Translations under genes and position numbers: made by a program
Shown here: piece after piece, positions 55,366 through 63,352 of the stretch
Numbering within the stretch: the first letter of the stretch is position 1
How the letters are laid out: each line of letters begins with the position of its first letter
Assembly: GCF_003609605.1 (NCBI RefSeq)
Contig: NZ_MCHY01000006.1
Span: 124,001 to 188,000, forward strand
Length of the DNA stretch: 64,000 bases
Direction of reading: 5' to 3'
Origin: Ammoniphilus oxalaticus
GTDB taxonomy: Bacteria > Bacillota > Bacilli > Aneurinibacillales > RAOX-1
Notes under the pieces: model-generated
Database searches by the model: none
Seen by the model: only the letters and a program-made list of their open reading frames with translations
What the model was told of the DNA's origin: nothing

Positions 55366-55416
55366 AAGACGGTCTTTAGGCTGCGTTCACTTGCGACGCT
55401 CGCTTTAGACCGTCTC
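55366..55416. terminator. Bidirectional terminator
   Basis: AGACGGTCT (55367-55375) pairs with AGACCGTCT (55407-55415) between the converging helicase and asparaginase genes; a shorter inner stem lies between. Confidence 0.8.
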
Positions 55417-55421
55417 TGTTT

Positions 55422-56393
55422 TTATTCAGGGAAAAGGGTTTGCAGGTTCTCGTGATTGGCCTCGCAGGCCAACGCGAGCATCAGCTTCAGTCTTGCTTTT
55501 GGTCCGCTTAAGCGACCGCTAAACAAGCAACCCAATCGCGCTAATTCCGCTCCGCCGCCCTCGTAATCATAAACAGGTTCAGCCAACCCGAGTGGACAGC
55601 GGGAAGCGATGATCACGGGTTTACCTTGTTGTCGCATTGCCGCTAACGTCGGCAGCATCGCAGGCGGTAGGTTCCCTTTGCCAAGCGCTTCAATTACGAC
55701 GCCATCGATCGTGTCATCCAATAGATAGGAGAGCCATTCTGGTTGCATCCCCGTGGTAGCGGCAACCAATGGAATGTTCGTTTTCAACTCTGCCGCGGCA
55801 AACAGACGTCGTTGCTGCGGCGCTTGTCGCCAATAACGAACTTGATTATAGGCGATTGCGCCGATCGGACCGTATTCCGATTGAAAAGCAGCGGGGCTGC
55901 CGGTATGAACTTTGTTCACTTCCGCAGCGGCGTAGATGTCCCCATTAAAAACGACGACGGCGCCGCGATCGACACTTGCTGGATCCACAACGACTTGTAC
56001 GGCGTTTACCAGGTTCAACGGACCATCCGCCCCGAGCTCATTGCTCGCTCGCATCGCTCCGGTCACAACGATTGGCTTCCTAGAATCGACCACGAGCTCT
56101 AAAAAATAGGCCGTTTCCTCCAACGTATCTGTTCCATGTGTGACGACAACGCCTGTCACATCCTCTTGTTGCAAATGAGCTTCCACCCGCTTAGCCAACG
56201 CTAACATCAAAGGCGGAGTCATATGGGCGCTCGGCGCGTTTCGATAATCATCCATTTCAATCGTTCCAAACGCTTGCAGCTGCGGTAAAATAGCATGCAA
56301 TGGACGTTTGTCTTGCAGTTTGACTGCTCCGCTGAGCGGATCTGCCGCCATCGCAATCGTTCCACCCGTCTCGACAATGATCGTCTTGCTCAT
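55422..56393 (-). CDS. ansA: L-asparaginase, type I/II family
   Basis: Hydrolyses asparagine to aspartate and ammonia. The two threonine motifs are intact: ETGGTIAM (T12) and THGTDT (T85 to D89), and the late lysine region follows. 323 residues with no signal peptide, so cytoplasmic. Start is preceded by a GGGGG-containing ribosome site. Glutamine activity cannot be excluded. Confidence 0.93.
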   Translation of the reverse strand: MSKTIIVETGGTIAMAADPLSGAVKLQDKRPLHAILPQLQAFGTIEMDDYRNAPSAHMTPPLMLALAKRVEAHLQQEDVTGVVVTHGTDTLEETAYFLELVVDSRKPIVVTGAMRASNELGADGPLNLVNAVQVVVDPASVDRGAVVVFNGDIYAAAEVNKVHTGSPAAFQSEYGPIGAIAYNQVRYWRQAPQQRRLFAAAELKTNIPLVAATTGMQPEWLSYLLDDTIDGVVIEALGKGNLPPAMLPTLAAMRQQGKPVIIASRCPLGLAEPVYDYEGGGAELARLGCLFSGRLSGPKARLKLMLALACEANHENLQTLFPE

Positions 56394-56536
56394 CTCTCAA
56401 CCCCCTCAGATTCCTTTTGCGCATAGTTTCAGTATAAACCAAAAAATCGGCTGACATGATGATCTGTCTAAAATGAGGCCATATTGGGCAAAATAAAGGA
56501 CAACAATCTACAAATAGAGAAAGGAGGAGTAGCGCG

Positions 56537-56704
56537 ATGTTGCTGCATAAAGATCGCCAAAAAGTGATGATCCGCTGCAATTTATGTGGTGAAAAGTATA
56601 CGCTTGTTGGAAAAAAGGGACGGGCGGGTCAAGTAGAAACGGGTTTTAAGCAATGCCTGTGCAACAATGAGCGAGATTTTGAGATTCAAGAGATAGATTT
56701 TTAA
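56537..56704 (+). CDS. Small zinc-ribbon-like protein, 55 aa
   Basis: A short gene with an excellent ribosome site (AAGGAGGAG, seven bases before the ATG) and a terminator after it. The 55-residue product has CNLCGEKYTL near residue 14 and CLCNNE near residue 42, giving four cysteines in a zinc-ribbon arrangement (CxxC...CxC). The function is unknown; it could bind nucleic acid or protein. It diverges from ansA. Confidence 0.75.
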   Translation: MLLHKDRQKVMIRCNLCGEKYTLVGKKGRAGQVETGFKQCLCNNERDFEIQEIDF

Positions 56705-56736
56705 TGAACTATCACAATAACCTATGAGCTGAAATG

Positions 56737-56795
56737 AGATCGTTTTTTATGGGGCAAGTTGCTGTTTGCCGCGATAAAGAACGATCTTTTTCGTT
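56737..56795 (+). terminator. Terminator of the 55-residue protein gene
   Basis: AGATCGTT pairs with AACGATCT, followed by TTTTTCGTTTT. Confidence 0.7.
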
Positions 56796-56796
56796 T

Positions 56797-56827
56797 TGCA
56801 TAAAGCCGCTCAATAAAAACCACAATA
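56797..56827 (+). promoter_or_regulatory. Candidate sigma-G promoter of ypeB
   Basis: TGCATA (56797-56802) and CACAATA (56821-56827), 18-bp spacer, resemble the forespore sigma-G elements; the -10 has one mismatch. B. subtilis sleB-ypeB is sigma-G dependent. Confidence 0.45.
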
Positions 56828-56925
56828 AGACCATTAACGTCAATAGCTGGCAACGGAAAAAGCAGGAAGGAGAGCAAGCTTTCTTTTACAATCGCATTTA
56901 TTTAATACGTTAAGGAGTGAAGGTT

Positions 56926-58311
56926 ATGGTGTACGGTAAGATAGCCCGTGTCTTAACGCCGATTTTAGCCGTGGCGACGATCGGTCTTGGGGTGTGGGGA
57001 TATCAGGAAAATCAAGATAAAAACAGAGTGTTAATCAAGGCGGAAAACCAGTATCAGCGAGCGTTCCATGATCTTGCGTTTCATATGGATCAATTGCAAG
57101 ACGAATTAGGAAAAACAATGGCAATCAACTCTAGAAGGCAAATCGATGGAACGTTGAGTAATGTGTGGCGGATCAGCTCACTAGCTCGTTCCGATGTGGG
57201 ACAACTACCTTTATCATTACTGCCATTTAGCAAAACAGAGCAATTTTTGGCGGATATCGGTGACTTTTCCTATCGGGCGGCAATTCGTGACCTCGATAAA
57301 GAACCCTTAAATGAAAAAGAGATTCAAAAATTGCAAATGTATCATCAGCAAGCATCGAAAATACAAGGAGAATTACGAAACGTGCAGGACAAAGTGCTTG
57401 GACAGCAACTACGTTGGATGGATGTAGAGCTGTCGTTAGCATCGGCTCAGGATAGCGGAAATTTGGGTGACAATACCATTGTGGAAGGTTTCAAAACGAT
57501 TGATAAAACGGCCGATAAAGTGGTAGATGAGTACGCTGATCTTGATTTTGGGCCGAGTGTTAATATGTTGCAGTTAGAGAAGCAAAAAGATGATAAAAAC
57601 ATAAAAGGTAAGCCGATAAACGAACAACAGGCAAGGCAAGTCGCGATGAAATTTACGGGGATCAATGAGCGTGACGCCGATATTAAAGTAGAAAAAACAG
57701 GTAAAGGGAATACGTATCAAGCATACAGCGTGACGATCAAACCACGCGGCAAAGAAGAGCATGAGATCAATCTAGATATTACGAAAAAAGGTGGACATGT
57801 TGTTTGGTTGCTGGATAATCGGGACGTTAAAAACCCGCAGCTTGATTTACCTCAGGCGCAACAACGGGCGGATGAATTTTTAAAAGCGCATCAGTTCGAG
57901 AACATGGAGGCGATGACGCAAGAACAATACGGAAATCTAGCGGTTATTACGTATGTTCATACGGAAGACGGGGCTCGCATTTACCCTGAACTGATGACGT
58001 TGCAAGTAGCGCTCGACACAGGCAATGTCGTTGGATTCCAGGCGGAAGACTATGTATTTAACCATAAACAAGATCGTAAGTTGAGTAAGCCCGCGCTTAC
58101 GAAGGAGCAAGCGAGAAAAGAAGTCAATCCGAATTTACATGTGCAAGAAAGTCGCTTAGCGGTTGTGCTTAATGACCGTAATCAAGAAACATTATGCTAC
58201 GAATATGTCGGTTGGTTAGGCGAAGAGGCCTATAGAGTGTTTATCGACGCTAAAAGCGGCGAGGAAGTGACGGTCGAAAAGTTAGATGGAATCAGGCCCG
58301 ATCAAGCGTGA
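56926..58311 (+). CDS. ypeB: Germination protein YpeB
   Basis: A 461-residue protein with a single N-terminal membrane segment (about residues 5-24), then a coiled helical region (to about 210) and three PepSY-like domains. In Bacillus spores YpeB stabilises and localises the cortex-lytic enzyme SleB. I chose the ATG at 56926, eight bases after AAGGAG. sleB, normally directly upstream, is missing from this window, so its partner must be encoded elsewhere or replaced. Confidence 0.93.
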   Translation: MVYGKIARVLTPILAVATIGLGVWGYQENQDKNRVLIKAENQYQRAFHDLAFHMDQLQDELGKTMAINSRRQIDGTLSNVWRISSLARSDVGQLPLSLLPFSKTEQFLADIGDFSYRAAIRDLDKEPLNEKEIQKLQMYHQQASKIQGELRNVQDKVLGQQLRWMDVELSLASAQDSGNLGDNTIVEGFKTIDKTADKVVDEYADLDFGPSVNMLQLEKQKDDKNIKGKPINEQQARQVAMKFTGINERDADIKVEKTGKGNTYQAYSVTIKPRGKEEHEINLDITKKGGHVVWLLDNRDVKNPQLDLPQAQQRADEFLKAHQFENMEAMTQEQYGNLAVITYVHTEDGARIYPELMTLQVALDTGNVVGFQAEDYVFNHKQDRKLSKPALTKEQARKEVNPNLHVQESRLAVVLNDRNQETLCYEYVGWLGEEAYRVFIDAKSGEEVTVEKLDGIRPDQA

Positions 58312-58325
58312 CATCAGCTGAAAAA

Positions 58326-58362
58326 TGGCGTTGAAACATCGATGTTTCAACGCCATTTTTTT
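58326..58362 (+). terminator. Terminator of ypeB
   Basis: TGGCGTTGAAACATC and GATGTTTCAACGCCA form a perfect 15-bp stem, followed by Ts. Confidence 0.94.
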
Positions 58363-58412
58363 ACATAAAGCAATTTGTTGCTGGGCATACTGTAAAGACG
58401 GAGGTGCGCCCA

Positions 58413-58601
58413 ATGCGAAGAAGTAAATATCCGAGTTACGATGAAAAGTTTATCAAGTTTTCCGTTTCTATTGAAAGATGGCTCGTCGTTGCAATCTTCA
58501 TTCTATTGCTATCCCTCGTTTTAACACAAACATTGTTGCGCGTTGACACTTTTCGGAGTTGGATCGTGGAAGTTGAAAAACTGGAAGGCATTGCATCTTG
58601 A
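58413..58601 (+). CDS. ypfB: YpfB-like DUF5359 membrane protein
   Basis: A 62-residue protein with a basic N terminus and one membrane segment near residues 24-45, matching DUF5359/YpfB. Function unknown. The ATG at 58413 has CGGAGG upstream; a GTG at 58404 overlaps that site. Its place between ypeB and cmk agrees with B. subtilis, except that ypfA is absent. Confidence 0.8.
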   Translation: MRRSKYPSYDEKFIKFSVSIERWLVVAIFILLLSLVLTQTLLRVDTFRSWIVEVEKLEGIAS

Positions 58602-58721
58602 GGCAGACTGTGTTACTATGTTAGTAGTGATAATTAAATAGATGCTGCAATTTGTTCTTCGGTCTGAGGCTCTTGATCAGCATATTCTTTTATCGACGTA
58701 ATCGAATAAATTTTGAGCATA

Positions 58722-58748
58722 TAAGCAGGCAGAATTTCCTGCTTTTTT
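58722..58748 (+). terminator. Terminator or attenuator upstream of cmk
   Basis: AGCAGG-CAGAATT-CCTGCT followed by six Ts, ending 24 bp before the cmk start; may attenuate read-through into cmk. Confidence 0.6.
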
Positions 58749-58771
58749 CTATGGCTAGAAAGGGATAGAGA

Positions 58772-59446
58772 ATGAAGATTGCAATTGACGGACCTGCTGG
58801 CGCAGGCAAGAGCACTGTAGCCCAGCTCGTAGCGAAACAACTTGGCTTTACCTATATTGATACAGGCGCTATGTATCGCGCGCTCACTTGGCTTGCGATT
58901 GAACAGCAGGTTTCTCCAGAGGACGAACAGGCGCTGCTTAAGTTGCTCGATGCCAGCGCGATTTCATTGGAGCAGCAGTCACATGGACAGCTTGTATTGA
59001 TTGGAAACCGAGAAGTAACCAACGAGATTCGTCGACCGGAAGTAACCCGTCACGTATCCGCTGTGGCCAAACATGCCAAGATTCGTGAACAAATGGTCCA
59101 ACAGCAGCGACAGTTAGCGGAGCAACAACATGTGGTAATGGACGGACGCGATATCGGCACACGTGTTTTACCCGATGCGGAGATTAAAGTGTTTTTAACC
59201 GCGTCCATCGAAGAAAGGGCGAAACGACGATTCAAAGAGTGGGTAGAGAAAGGGTATCAACCCGATCTGGAACAACTCAAATTAGAAATTGCCCAACGTG
59301 ATAAAATGGACAGTGAACGGAAAGCATCTCCTTTGAAATGCGCCGACGATGCGGTCGTGTTGGACACATCAGGACTTTCGATTGAGCAAGCGGTCGAGAA
59401 AATCGTCGATCTCTATCGGAAGCAAACCGACTCTCCTCATCCGTAA
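58772..59446 (+). CDS. cmk: Cytidylate kinase
   Basis: Phosphorylates CMP and dCMP to the diphosphates. The P-loop DGPAGAGKST is at residues 6-15; the family motifs DTGAMYRALT and DGRDIGTRVLP (NMP binding) are intact. 224 residues, normal length. GAAAGGG precedes the ATG. It lies before ypfD as in B. subtilis. Confidence 0.97.
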   Translation: MKIAIDGPAGAGKSTVAQLVAKQLGFTYIDTGAMYRALTWLAIEQQVSPEDEQALLKLLDASAISLEQQSHGQLVLIGNREVTNEIRRPEVTRHVSAVAKHAKIREQMVQQQRQLAEQQHVVMDGRDIGTRVLPDAEIKVFLTASIEERAKRRFKEWVEKGYQPDLEQLKLEIAQRDKMDSERKASPLKCADDAVVLDTSGLSIEQAVEKIVDLYRKQTDSPHP

Positions 59447-59530
59447 CACCTCGAGAGAATAGATGGCAGGTCGCGTCGACCTGAATCAATTGCGTCAAAC
59501 TGTTCATACTAAAGATTACCTAATAATAGC

Positions 59531-59566
59531 AATCATTTAATTCACATAAAAAATGATGGTTTTTTA
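59531..59566 (+). terminator. Weak terminator/attenuator between cmk and ypfD
   Basis: ATCATTT pairs with AAATGAT, followed by GGTTTTTT. Confidence 0.55.
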
Positions 59567-59598
59567 AGTTTTTGTTGACAAATAAGGAGGAATGGTCA

Positions 59599-60768
59599 AT
59601 GGCTGATGAAATGCAAAACGCGGAAGTAAGAACGATCGAGGTAGGGGAAACCTTAACAGGAACGGTAACAAAGATTGACGCTAAACAAGCTTTAGTAGAT
59701 ATTGGACATAAAACGGAAGCGATTCTTCCGATCAGTGAAGTTTCTAGTCTACATATAGAGAAAGTTGCTGATGTGATCGCAGAAGGTGAAGAATTAACTG
59801 TCCAAGTAACAAAGATTAACGATGAGAAAGATGAAGTCATCGTTTCGAAAAAAGCGGTCGACGCTGTAAAGGCGTGGGAAGCGCTTCAAACAAAGTTTGA
59901 AGAAGGAACGATTTTTGAATCTGAAGTAGCAGACGTCGTAAAAGGCGGTTTAGTCGTGGATGTAGGTGTTCGAGGATTTATTCCTGCTTCACATGTAGAA
60001 CGCCATTTTGTCGAGGACTTTTCTGATTACAAAGGTCGCGAATTACGATTGAAAGTGATCGAACTCGATCAAGAAAAAAATAAAGTAATCTTATCCCATC
60101 GCGCTGTGTTAGAAGAAGAAGCGGACCATGCAAAAGGAAAAGTGTACGAAGAACTTGAAGAGGGCGCGGTTATCGACGGTACGGTTCAGCGTCTCACTGA
60201 TTTTGGAGCGTTCGTAGATGTCGGCGGCGTTGACGGACTCGTGCATATTTCTGAGCTATCTTGGGAGCGCGTTGAAACACCTTCCGATGTGGTGAGTGAA
60301 GGCGACCAAGTGAAAGTGAAAGTACTAAAGGTAGATAAAGAAAACGAGCGCATCAGCTTGAGCATGAAAGAAGCCCAACCTGGACCGTGGGAAACGATTG
60401 GCGATAAGCTAGAAGTTGATAGCGTTGTAACAGGAACGGTAAAACGATTAGTAAACTTTGGCGCGTTTGTTGAAGTGGCTCCTGGCGTTGAAGGTCTTGT
60501 GCACATTTCTCAAATATCCAATCGCCATATCGGCAGCCCGCAAGAAGTATTGCAAGAAGGGCAAGAAGTTCAAGTTAAGGTGCTGGACATTAACCAAGAA
60601 GAACAACGCATTAGCTTGAGCATCCGTGAGGTGGAAAGCGAACAATACGAAGATCGCGGCGGCGGATCGAGTGAAGTTTCCAACTACGAACCAGAACCAA
60701 GCAGCGGTGGAATGGGCGTTACGATCGGAGATCGCCTAGGCGATTTAGCAAGAAAGTTAAAACAATAA
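59599..60768 (+). CDS. ypfD: S1-domain RNA-binding protein, RpsA homologue (YpfD)
   Basis: A 389-residue protein with four S1 domains, starting at about residues 15, 100, 185 and 270; the last two are nearly perfect S1 repeats (TDFGAFVDVGGVDGLVHISE and NFGAFVEVAPGVEGLVHISQ, each a known S1 core). In low-GC Gram-positives this homologue of ribosomal protein S1 is not an essential ribosome component. The ATG at 59599 follows AAGGAGGAA. The acidic, glycine/serine-rich tail is probably disordered. Confidence 0.93.
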   Translation: MADEMQNAEVRTIEVGETLTGTVTKIDAKQALVDIGHKTEAILPISEVSSLHIEKVADVIAEGEELTVQVTKINDEKDEVIVSKKAVDAVKAWEALQTKFEEGTIFESEVADVVKGGLVVDVGVRGFIPASHVERHFVEDFSDYKGRELRLKVIELDQEKNKVILSHRAVLEEEADHAKGKVYEELEEGAVIDGTVQRLTDFGAFVDVGGVDGLVHISELSWERVETPSDVVSEGDQVKVKVLKVDKENERISLSMKEAQPGPWETIGDKLEVDSVVTGTVKRLVNFGAFVEVAPGVEGLVHISQISNRHIGSPQEVLQEGQEVQVKVLDINQEEQRISLSIREVESEQYEDRGGGSSEVSNYEPEPSSGGMGVTIGDRLGDLARKLKQ

Positions 60769-60783
60769 GAGCGAGGGCAAGCT

Positions 60784-61833
60784 ATGCAAAGAACTTCACG
60801 GAAAAAAGAACATATTGAGCTCGCGTACCAAACGGGACTAAGCGGGCGGCATGGTTTTGAGGACGTGAAGTTTGTTCATAACTGTATCCCAGAATCAGCC
60901 TTCTCTTTAACATCATTAAACACTGTAATCGGCGGACTTTCTTTTAGTTCGCCGATTATTATTAATGCGATGACAGGCGGCGCGCATGAGACGGCCGAAG
61001 TCAATCGAAAGCTAGCAATTTTCGCTAGAGAGTGTGGTCTTGCGATGGCTGTTGGCTCACAGATGGCCGCTATCAAGGATCCGCGAACAATTGAATCGTA
61101 TACGGTTGCCCGCCAGCTGAATCCGAATGGGATTCTAATGGCTAATTTGGGGGCGGAAGCGACCGTCGCTCAGGCGTTGCAAGCGGTGGAAATGATAGAA
61201 GCGGATATGTTGCAGATTCATTTGAATGTGATGCAGGAGCTGATTATGCCGGAAGGGGACCGTGATTTTCGCGGCGTATTAGAGCGGATCGAAGCGATTG
61301 TTGAAGCCGCGCCGTGCCCAGTTATGATTAAAGAGGTCGGCTTTGGAATCGATTTTAAGGCTGCGGAAAAATTAGCCACTCTCGGTATTGCGGCGCTTGA
61401 TATTGGCGGTTCTGGCGGAACAAATTTCGCCAAAATAGAAAATGAACGCAGAGTGGATCGTTTGGATATGTTTCACGATTGGGGATTGAATACGACGCAA
61501 AGTCTTCTTGAGGTTGCTCCCTTACGGGAGGGAGTCGACATCATTGCGACAGGCGGGATTAGCAACGGCCTAGAAATAGCCAAAGCGCTGTCCATAGGGG
61601 CCAAAGGTGTTGGCATGGCCGGCTATTTTTTGAAACTCGCTTTGCAAGCGACGGAAAAAGAAGCGTTGCTCGCTATCGAGCAGCTGCATCATCAATTACG
61701 GATTGTGATGACCGCGCTCGGAGTGGACAGGCTTGAACAAATGGGCGCCCAGCCCGTCGTCATCAGCGGTGACACGTATCATTGGGCGACCATGCGCGGT
61801 ATCGACTGCGCCGCGTATAGTCAACGATCTTAA
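60784..61833 (+). CDS. fni: Type 2 isopentenyl-diphosphate delta-isomerase
   Basis: FMN/NADPH-dependent interconversion of isopentenyl and dimethylallyl diphosphate for isoprenoid synthesis. The TIM barrel shows the type 2 motifs NAMTGGA, VGSQMAA, IHLNVMQE, IKEVGFGI and GGSGGTNF, with the flavin phosphate site at ATGGISNG. 349 residues, normal. It follows ypfD by 15 bp, the same order as in B. subtilis (ypgA), and ends in a terminator that contains its stop. Confidence 0.96.
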   Translation: MQRTSRKKEHIELAYQTGLSGRHGFEDVKFVHNCIPESAFSLTSLNTVIGGLSFSSPIIINAMTGGAHETAEVNRKLAIFARECGLAMAVGSQMAAIKDPRTIESYTVARQLNPNGILMANLGAEATVAQALQAVEMIEADMLQIHLNVMQELIMPEGDRDFRGVLERIEAIVEAAPCPVMIKEVGFGIDFKAAEKLATLGIAALDIGGSGGTNFAKIENERRVDRLDMFHDWGLNTTQSLLEVAPLREGVDIIATGGISNGLEIAKALSIGAKGVGMAGYFLKLALQATEKEALLAIEQLHHQLRIVMTALGVDRLEQMGAQPVVISGDTYHWATMRGIDCAAYSQRS

Positions 61834-61879
61834 AAAGGGTTGTCCAGGAAAGATAAGTTCCTTGGTCACCCTTTTTTTG
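61832..61879. terminator. Terminator of fni, probably bidirectional
   Basis: AAAAAGGGT pairs with ACCCTTTTT; a further inner stem (CCAGGAA/TTCCTTGG) lies between. T-rich on both strands. Confidence 0.8.
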
Positions 61880-61988
61880 ATTGGGGAAGAAGGTGTGTTA
61901 GGCGTCGTGGATGGTGGAATGGATGCGCGCGAGGTGAGGCGGCCGATGATGGAGCAGCAAGTGAAGGGGAGTTGGAGAGCAGCAGCGT

Positions 61989-62011
61989 TTTAAGTGAAGT
62001 TTTGACAACTA
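61989..62011 (-). repeat. 23-bp element, copy 3 (inverted)
   Basis: On the minus strand it reads TAGTTGTCAAAACTTCACTT plus AAA, matching copy 2 at 21 of 23 positions. It lies 20 bp before array 2. Confidence 0.7.
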
Positions 62012-62031
62012 ACTCTGGGTGATTGTCCTCA

Positions 62032-62911
62032 TTGCGCTCATGCTCCGACCGTGAATCTCCCTTTATCCTCGTGTAGTGGGCTAAACTCCCGTTGCATCTC
62101 CGCCTGGCGCGTTCTTCCGTCTGTAGCGGTCGTATCTCCCGTTGCGCTCATGCTCCGACCGTGAATCTCCCTTTATCCTCGTGTAGTGGGCTAAACTCCC
62201 GTTGCATCTCCGCCCGGCGCGTTCTCCCGTCTGTAGCGGTCGTATCTCCCGTTGCGCTCATGCTCCGACCGTGAATCTCCCTTTATCCTCGTGTAGTGGA
62301 CTAATCTCCCGTTGCATCTCCGCCCGGCGCGTTCTCCCGTCTGTAGCGGTCGTATCTCCCGTTGCGCTCATGCTCCGACCGTGAATCTCCCTTTATCCTC
62401 GTGTAGTGGACTAATCTCCCGTTGCATCTCCGCCCGGCGCGTTCTCCCGTCTGTAGCGGTCGTATCTCCCGTTGCGCTCATGCTCCGACCGTGAATCTCC
62501 CTTTATCCTCGTGTAGTGGACTAATCTCCCGTTGCATCTCCGCCCGGCGCGTTCTCCCGTCTGTAGCGGTCGTATCTCCCGTTGCGCTCATGCTCCGACC
62601 GTGAATCTCCCTTTATCCTCGTGTAGTGGACTAATCTCCCGTTGCATCTCCGCCCGGCGCGTTCTCCCGTCTGTAGCGGTCGTATCTCCCGTTGCGCTCA
62701 TGCTCCGACCGTGAATCTCCCTTTATCCTCGTGTAGTGGACTAATCTCCCGTTGCATCTCCGCCCGGCGCGTTCTCCCGTCTGTAGCGGTCGTATCTCCC
62801 GTTGCGCTCATGCTCCGACCGTGAATCTCCCTTTATCCTCGTGTAGTGGACTAATCTCCCGTTGCATCTCCGCCCGGCGCGTTCTCCCGTCTGTAGCGGT
62901 CGTATCTCCCG
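62032..62911. repeat. Tandem array 2: eight 110-bp units
   Basis: Exactly eight units of 110 bp begin at 62032, 62142, 62252, 62362, 62472, 62582, 62692 and 62802. Each has two cores (TGTAGTGG...CTCCCGTTG and TGTAGCGGTC...CTCCCGTTG) spaced 50 and 60 bp, the same layout as array 1. Units 3-8 look identical, unit 2 differs by two bases in the first core, and unit 1 by two more, so the array grew recently from its right part. The last core ends in GTTAGAG as in array 1. Because 110 is not a multiple of three, no frame survives from unit to unit, so it does not encode a repeat protein. CGGTCG and CGACCG in each unit form a 6-bp inverted repeat. Flanks 61880-62031 and 62912-63017 hold no gene I can support. 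Confidence 0.9.
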
Positions 62912-63017
62912 TTAGAGAAGTCCCCACAGCCATATGACCGCACCGACTCGCGCCTCATGCGCCTCACAGTCCGCCCGTCCACCCACACGCCCCATCGCCT
63001 TTTGCCACCCTAAACAG

Positions 63018-63052
63018 AAAAAACAGGCATGGAAATTCCCACGCCTGTTTCT
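63018..63052 (-). terminator. Terminator of the 37-residue protein gene
   Basis: On the minus strand AAACAGGCGTGG pairs with CCATGCCTGTTT (one G-T pair), followed by TTTTCTGTTT. Confidence 0.85.
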
Positions 63053-63071
63053 CTAACCTGCCCTGCATGCC

Positions 63072-63185
63072 TTAAGAACGAATCGGTCGGATTCTTCCCT
63101 TGCCTAATTTAATAAAGAAATTTCCTTCCCCATTTTTAAGCAATTTGATTCCGAAGAGGTTTACTACCATGGTGTAAAAAGCCAT
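63072..63185 (-). CDS. Small basic protein, 37 aa, unknown
   Basis: A very short gene with a near-perfect ribosome site, AAAGGAGGTGA, well spaced before the ATG, and a strong terminator 20 bp after the stop. The product begins MAFYTMVVNLFGI and ends in GKGRIRPIRS: a short hydrophobic N-terminal helix followed by a basic tail, as in small membrane-associated or spore peptides. I do not recognise the family. It diverges from the yfkD-like gene. The complete transcription-unit signals are the main support. Confidence 0.65.
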   Translation of the reverse strand: MAFYTMVVNLFGIKLLKNGEGNFFIKLGKGRIRPIRS

Positions 63186-63316
63186 TGTTGTCTGTCACCT
63201 CCTTTACGCGCCCGCAAGCTGGGCTGTTATTATTAGTTTATGAAAAAGATGTCTAGTCCTATGACGAACTGTTCCTTTTACCTGCAATCTCCATTTTTAT
63301 TTAGGCAATGATCGAC

Positions 63317-63323
63317 CATACTA
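63317..63323 (+). promoter_or_regulatory. Sigma-F/G-like -10 element before the yfkD-like gene
   Basis: CATACTA matches the forespore -10 consensus exactly, 30 bp before the start codon; the -35 region is only T-rich, so support is partial. Confidence 0.35.
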
Positions 63324-63352
63324 TCTAATGATCACCGAAGAGGAGGGTAAGT

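Noticed and set aside
58634-58840. Minus-strand frame ending in a protein-like stretch upstream of cmk
   Set aside because: It starts inside cmk, has no ribosome site for the inner ATG and overlaps a terminator hairpin.
61733-62022. Plus-strand frames following fni
   Set aside because: They begin inside fni or its terminator, lack ribosome sites and have arginine/tryptophan-rich random composition.
62092-62937. Seven overlapping 60-61 residue open frames through array 2
   Set aside because: They are the same frame re-created every 110 bp; the period is not a multiple of three, each runs into the next unit in another frame, and none has a ribosome site.
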